DNA of 9,014 nt from Lachnospiraceae bacterium (GTDB taxonomy: Bacteria; Bacillota; Clostridia; Lachnospirales; Lachnospiraceae): the NCBI GenBank assembly GCA_017958465.1, contig JAGDCQ010000203.1:1-9014 (forward strand), written 5' to 3'. Position numbers and translations under genes: made by a program. Of this stretch, positions 6,159 to 9,014 are shown piece by piece (positions within the stretch are counted from its first letter, which is position 1; every line of letters starts with the position of its first letter). The notes under the pieces are model-generated. The model saw only the letters and a program-made list of their open reading frames with translations. It ran no database searches and was not told the DNA's origin.

Positions 6159-7007
6159 ATGTTGGATTTTATCAAGGCCGTGATCTACGGCATCATCGAA
6201 GGGATCACGGAATGGCTGCCCATCAGCAGCACCGGCCACCTTATTCTTGCAGAAAGGTTTCTGCCGTTTGAGGGGACAAGCGAGAACTTCTTCAACGTGT
6301 TTGACGTCGTCATACAGCTTGGCGCCATAATGGCGGTGGTGATCCTGTTCTGGAACACCATCTGGCCCTTTGCCTTTTCAAAGGCGAACAAAACCGCAAA
6401 CGGTGGCTCCGTAATAAAAAAAGATACCTTCATCCTTTGGGTGAAGATGCTGATCTCCTGTGTGCCCGCCGCCATCATCGGAATAGCACTCGACGACTTT
6501 GTGGAGGAGCACTTCTACAACCCGCTCTGCATCGCCATCGCGCTCATCGTATTCGGTATCGCGTTTATAGTGATCGAGACGCTGAACAAGGGAAAGGAAC
6601 CGAAAACAAAGTCCGTTTTTGAGATAACCTTCACGGCGGCGCTGATCATCGGCATTTTCCAGGTGCTTGCAGCAGTTTTCCCCGGCACGTCAAGGTCGGG
6701 CGCTACTATCATCGGCGCGCTCATGATCGGCATCGCAAGGACTGCCGCTGCCGAATACACCTTTATCCTGGCCATCCCCGTGATGTTCGGCGCAAGCCTT
6801 CTGAAAGTCGTAAAGTACGGCCTTAACTTTCAGGCGAAGGAGCTCGCGCTCCTTGCTACGGGCTGCGTTGTTGCCTTTGCTGTTTCCATGCTTGTTATCC
6901 GCTTCCTGCTCGGATTCATCAAGAAGTTTGATTTCAAGCCATTCGGCTGGTACAGGATCGCGCTCGGAGCGCTGGTCATCGCACTTTTTATCGCAAAAGT
7001 CATCTGA
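6159..7007 (+). CDS. uppP: Undecaprenyl-diphosphatase (bacitracin resistance protein BacA family)
   Basis: Integral membrane enzyme that removes a phosphate from undecaprenyl pyrophosphate, recycling the lipid carrier for peptidoglycan and other envelope polymers; extra copies give bacitracin resistance. From the ATG at 6159 it is 282 residues, the normal family size. Seen: motif one EGITEWLPISSTGHLIL (14-30), carrying the active-site acids Glu14 and Glu18 and His27; motif two PGTSRSGATI (175-184) with Arg179; and about eight hydrophobic segments, including 47-68, 90-110, 122-140, 157-175, 201-217, 227-250 and 265-281. In-frame ATGs at 6108 and 6117 would add 17 or 14 residues of non-family sequence. 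The chosen ATG lacks a clear ribosome site (only GAAG), whereas AGGGGG lies 42 nt before it, so the start is less certain than the function. degV follows after 12 bp. Confidence 0.93.
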   Translation: MLDFIKAVIYGIIEGITEWLPISSTGHLILAERFLPFEGTSENFFNVFDVVIQLGAIMAVVILFWNTIWPFAFSKANKTANGGSVIKKDTFILWVKMLISCVPAAIIGIALDDFVEEHFYNPLCIAIALIVFGIAFIVIETLNKGKEPKTKSVFEITFTAALIIGIFQVLAAVFPGTSRSGATIIGALMIGIARTAAAEYTFILAIPVMFGASLLKVVKYGLNFQAKELALLATGCVVAFAVSMLVIRFLLGFIKKFDFKPFGWYRIALGALVIALFIAKVI

Positions 7008-7019
7008 TGGAGGTTTTCT

Positions 7020-7874
7020 ATGAGTAAGATAGCAGTTGTTACAGACACAAACAGCAGTATGGATATGGAGGAGGCAAAGCGCCTCGGCATCTATATGCTT
7101 CCGATGCCTTTTATTGTGAACGGAAAGGAATACTTTGAAGGTGTCACCTGCGGATACGACGATTTCTTCCGCATGCTGGCACAGGGGGATTTCGTCTCCA
7201 CGTCCCAGCCCTCGCCCGGAGCCATTCTCGGAATCTGGGATGAAGCCCTGAAGGATAACGACTACGTTATCCATATCCCCATGTCTTCCGCGCTCAGCGG
7301 GGCATGCGATACGGCAAGGGCGCTCGCCCAGGATTATGACGGAAAGGTGTTTGTCGTAGATAACAAGAGGATCTCCATTTCCCAGCGACAGTCGGCGCTT
7401 GACGCACTGGCCATGATCCGCAAGGGTATGGATCCCAAGAATATCGTAAAGGAACTTGAAAGAAGGGCGCTGGATTCCAGCATCTACCTTGCAGTAAACA
7501 CACTGGAGCTCTTAAAGCGGAGCGGTCGCGTGACCAGTGCAGGTGCGGCGCTTGCGTCTATCCTTGACATCAAGCCCGTCCTCACGATCCAGGGCGAAAA
7601 GCTTGACGCCTTCGCAAAGGCCCGAGGGATGAAGGGCGCAAAGAAAGTGATGCTTAAAGCCATGAAGAAGGACCTTGACTCGCGTTTCAACGGCAAGAAG
7701 TATCACCTTGACCTGGCTTATTCCGGCGATATCTACGAGGCAATAGAATGGCAGCAGGAGGCCCGTTCGTTTTTCGAGATGAACGACCTTGCACTTTATC
7801 GTCTGCCCATCAGCATCTGCTGTCACGTGGGCGCAGGCGTGCTGGCGCTCGGCGCATTTGAGGTTTACGAATAA
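7020..7874 (+). CDS. DegV family fatty-acid-binding protein
   Basis: Cytoplasmic DegV/FakB-family protein, 284 residues, the usual length. Members bind one fatty acid; FakB proteins present it to the kinase FakA for phosphorylation and entry into phospholipid synthesis. Seen: N-terminal TDTNSS (8-13), STSQPSPG (60-67), HIPMSSALSG (85-94) with a carboxylate-binding-type Ser93, LLKRSGRVT (164-172) and CCHVGAGVLA (267-276). These are the conserved positions that line the lipid head-group pocket in the family. No fakA-like kinase is in the window, so the partner is elsewhere, and clostridia often have many DegV paralogues of unknown fatty-acid preference. GGAGG (7009-7013) with a 6-nt spacer fixes the start. 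It is co-transcribed with uppP, 12 bp upstream, and is followed by the terminator at 7908-7963. No specific gene symbol is justified. Confidence 0.92.
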   Translation: MSKIAVVTDTNSSMDMEEAKRLGIYMLPMPFIVNGKEYFEGVTCGYDDFFRMLAQGDFVSTSQPSPGAILGIWDEALKDNDYVIHIPMSSALSGACDTARALAQDYDGKVFVVDNKRISISQRQSALDALAMIRKGMDPKNIVKELERRALDSSIYLAVNTLELLKRSGRVTSAGAALASILDIKPVLTIQGEKLDAFAKARGMKGAKKVMLKAMKKDLDSRFNGKKYHLDLAYSGDIYEAIEWQQEARSFFEMNDLALYRLPISICCHVGAGVLALGAFEVYE

Positions 7875-7907
7875 CAAAGATAGTTGAGGGGCTGTGAAAA
7901 GCCGTCT

Positions 7908-7963
7908 AAAAAGAGGTCATCCGGATTATGATATGCTACCATTAGCCGGGTGACCTCTTTTTT
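7908..7963. terminator. Bidirectional intrinsic terminator between degV and gpmI
   Basis: AAAAAGAGGTCATCCGG (7908-7924) pairs with CCGGGTGACCTCTTTTT (7946-7962), a 17-bp stem with one T-G pair and a 21-nt loop, ending in six Ts on the plus strand. The A-run on the left arm gives a T-run for the minus strand, so it can end both the uppP-degV transcript and the converging gpmI transcript. The 21-nt loop is large for a terminator. A small GGCT/AGCC hairpin precedes it (7890-7903). Confidence 0.88.
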
Positions 7964-7996
7964 GTGTTATAATCGCTTGAATCTGTAGGATCCTGT

Positions 7997-9014
7997 TTAT
8001 TTAAGCATGCTCTCTTCCCAGCTGTCAAAAGGCTTGATGCCCATAAGGCCGGCAACTGTAGGAGCAACGTTTGCAAGACCGAACTTGCCTTCCTTCATCT
8101 CGTGTTTTTCATCTTTATCGTAGATGATGAAAGGAACGGGATTGAGGCTGTGTGCGGTACGGACCTCGATCTTGCCCTTCTTGTTCTTCTCGAGCATCTG
8201 GTCTGAGTTGCCGTGATCCGCGGTAACTATAAGGATGCAGTTCTCTTCGTCGCAAACTTTCTTGATGCGCGCAAGCTGAAGGTCGACGCTCTCTACTGCG
8301 ATCTCTGTGGCGTCAAGGCTGCCGGTGTGGCCTACCATATCGCCGTTAGGGAAGTTGCAGCGGATGAAGCCGTACTTCTTGGACTTGATAGCTTCCATTA
8401 CCTTGTCGGCGATCTCGGTTGCTTTCATCCAGGGGCACTCATCGAAGGAACGCACGTCGCTGGGGATCTCGCAGTAATCTTCAAGCTCCTCGGATACTTT
8501 GCCGGAACGGTTGCCGTTCCAGAAGTATGTAACGTGGCCGTATTTCTGTGTCTCGGAAACCGCATATTCCTTGATGCCGTGAGCAACAAGAAGCTCAGTA
8601 AGAGTCTCGCGGATCTGAGGCGGGTTAACAAGGTATTTGTGAGGAATCTTGAGGTCGCCGTCGTACTCGAGCATACCTGCGTATTTAACCTGCGGGATCA
8701 CACCGCGGTCGAATTTGTTGAAGGATGCATCGCCGTCGAAGGCCATAGAGATCTCAAGAGCGCGGTCGCCACGGAAGTTGAAGAGGATAACGCTGTCGCC
8801 GTCCTGCATAGCGCCGATAGGCTTTCCGTTCTCTGCGATAACGAAGGAAGGAAGGTCCTGATCGATGGCCGATGTCTCGTTACGAAGGGTCTCGATAGCC
8901 TCGGTAGCGCTTGCAAACTGGCGTCCTGTGCCGTGTACGTGCACGTTCCAGCCGTCCTCTACCATGCCCCAGTTTGCCTGGTAGCGGTCCATGGTTATCT
9001 TCATACGGCCGCCG
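7997..9014 (-). CDS. gpmI: Cofactor-independent phosphoglycerate mutase, plant-like type, N-terminus cut by window edge
   Basis: Interconverts 3- and 2-phosphoglycerate in glycolysis and gluconeogenesis by way of a phosphoserine and two metal ions (usually Mn); cytoplasmic. The window holds 338 C-terminal residues of an enzyme normally 510-560 long. The frame continues in from the edge through GGR before MKITMDRY, so the Met at 9004 is internal. Counting from that Met, seen: DGDSVILFNFRGDR (68-81), KYAGMLEYDGDLKIPHKYL (107-125), SETQKYGHVTYFWNGNRSG (150-168), NGDMVGHTG with metal ligands Asp222 and His226, TADHGNSD with Asp263 and His264, and TAHSLNPVPF with His285. The nucleophilic Ser and first Asp lie outside the window. 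MDRYxANW, YFWNGNRSG and EIPSD match the plant and trypanosomatid enzyme group rather than the common Bacillus type. It converges on the terminator shared with degV. Confidence 0.93.
   Translation of the reverse strand, partial: GGRMKITMDRYQANWGMVEDGWNVHVHGTGRQFASATEAIETLRNETSAIDQDLPSFVIAENGKPIGAMQDGDSVILFNFRGDRALEISMAFDGDASFNKFDRGVIPQVKYAGMLEYDGDLKIPHKYLVNPPQIRETLTELLVAHGIKEYAVSETQKYGHVTYFWNGNRSGKVSEELEDYCEIPSDVRSFDECPWMKATEIADKVMEAIKSKKYGFIRCNFPNGDMVGHTGSLDATEIAVESVDLQLARIKKVCDEENCILIVTADHGNSDQMLEKNKKGKIEVRTAHSLNPVPFIIYDKDEKHEMKEGKFGLANVAPTVAGLMGIKPFDSWEESMLK

Noticed and set aside
6056..6271. Plus-strand frame, with an ATG at 6077 after GGTGAA, as a leader peptide overlapping uppP
   Set aside because: Most of it runs out of frame through the conserved start of uppP, and the ribosome site is weak; no leader-peptide features.
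7965..7973. TGTTATAAT after the terminator as a promoter antisense to gpmI
   Set aside because: There is no -35 box, and the match lies in a short A/T-rich stretch where such words are common.

Overview
The window reads as chromosomal DNA of an anaerobic low- to mid-GC Firmicute, most likely a clostridium of the Lachnospiraceae type. Pointers are the strongly conserved DUF3737 beta-helix protein, the uppP-degV pair, the Firmicute-style GGAGG ribosome sites and the hybrid sensor kinase with a seven-helix N-terminus. This assignment is inference from gene content only. I see no insertion sequence, prophage gene, CRISPR array, tRNA or rRNA.

Layout. Bases 1-5529 hold five tightly packed minus-strand genes, read right to left: a DUF3737 protein, a PatB/MalY-type cystathionine beta-lyase, thiamine pyrophosphokinase, a membrane hybrid histidine kinase, and RsmJ (cut by the left edge). 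Gaps are 1 bp, a 4-bp overlap, 27 bp and 27 bp, so they look like one operon. A good promoter lies at about 5592-5625. Bases 5530-6158 are a roughly 630-bp divergent intergenic region. It contains this promoter, a strong candidate structured noncoding RNA (5641-5820), a further hairpin, the uppP promoter (TTGCAA, 17 bp, TGCTATAAT) and a structured uppP leader. Bases 6159-7874 hold uppP and degV on the plus strand, 12 bp apart. They end at a long U-tailed, bidirectional hairpin terminator (7908-7963). From the right edge, a minus-strand gpmI fragment converges on this terminator.

How the genes fit together. UppP recycles undecaprenyl pyrophosphate for envelope synthesis, and DegV-family proteins carry fatty acids for phospholipid synthesis, so the plus-strand pair is lipid and envelope related. 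The minus-strand operon mixes sulfur amino-acid cleavage (PatB), cofactor activation (thiamine diphosphate), rRNA modification (RsmJ), a sensor kinase and a beta-helix protein of unknown role. No single pathway unites them. GpmI is a glycolytic enzyme of the plant-like sequence type.

The best candidate for something not explained by protein genes is the approximately 180-nt RNA-like element at 5641-5820. Its ends pair over 13 bp across about 150 nt, and it has a second nested 8-bp helix, four internal hairpins and a possible loop-loop contact. Its architecture resembles the raiA-type noncoding RNAs of clostridia, but this cannot be confirmed without a covariance search.
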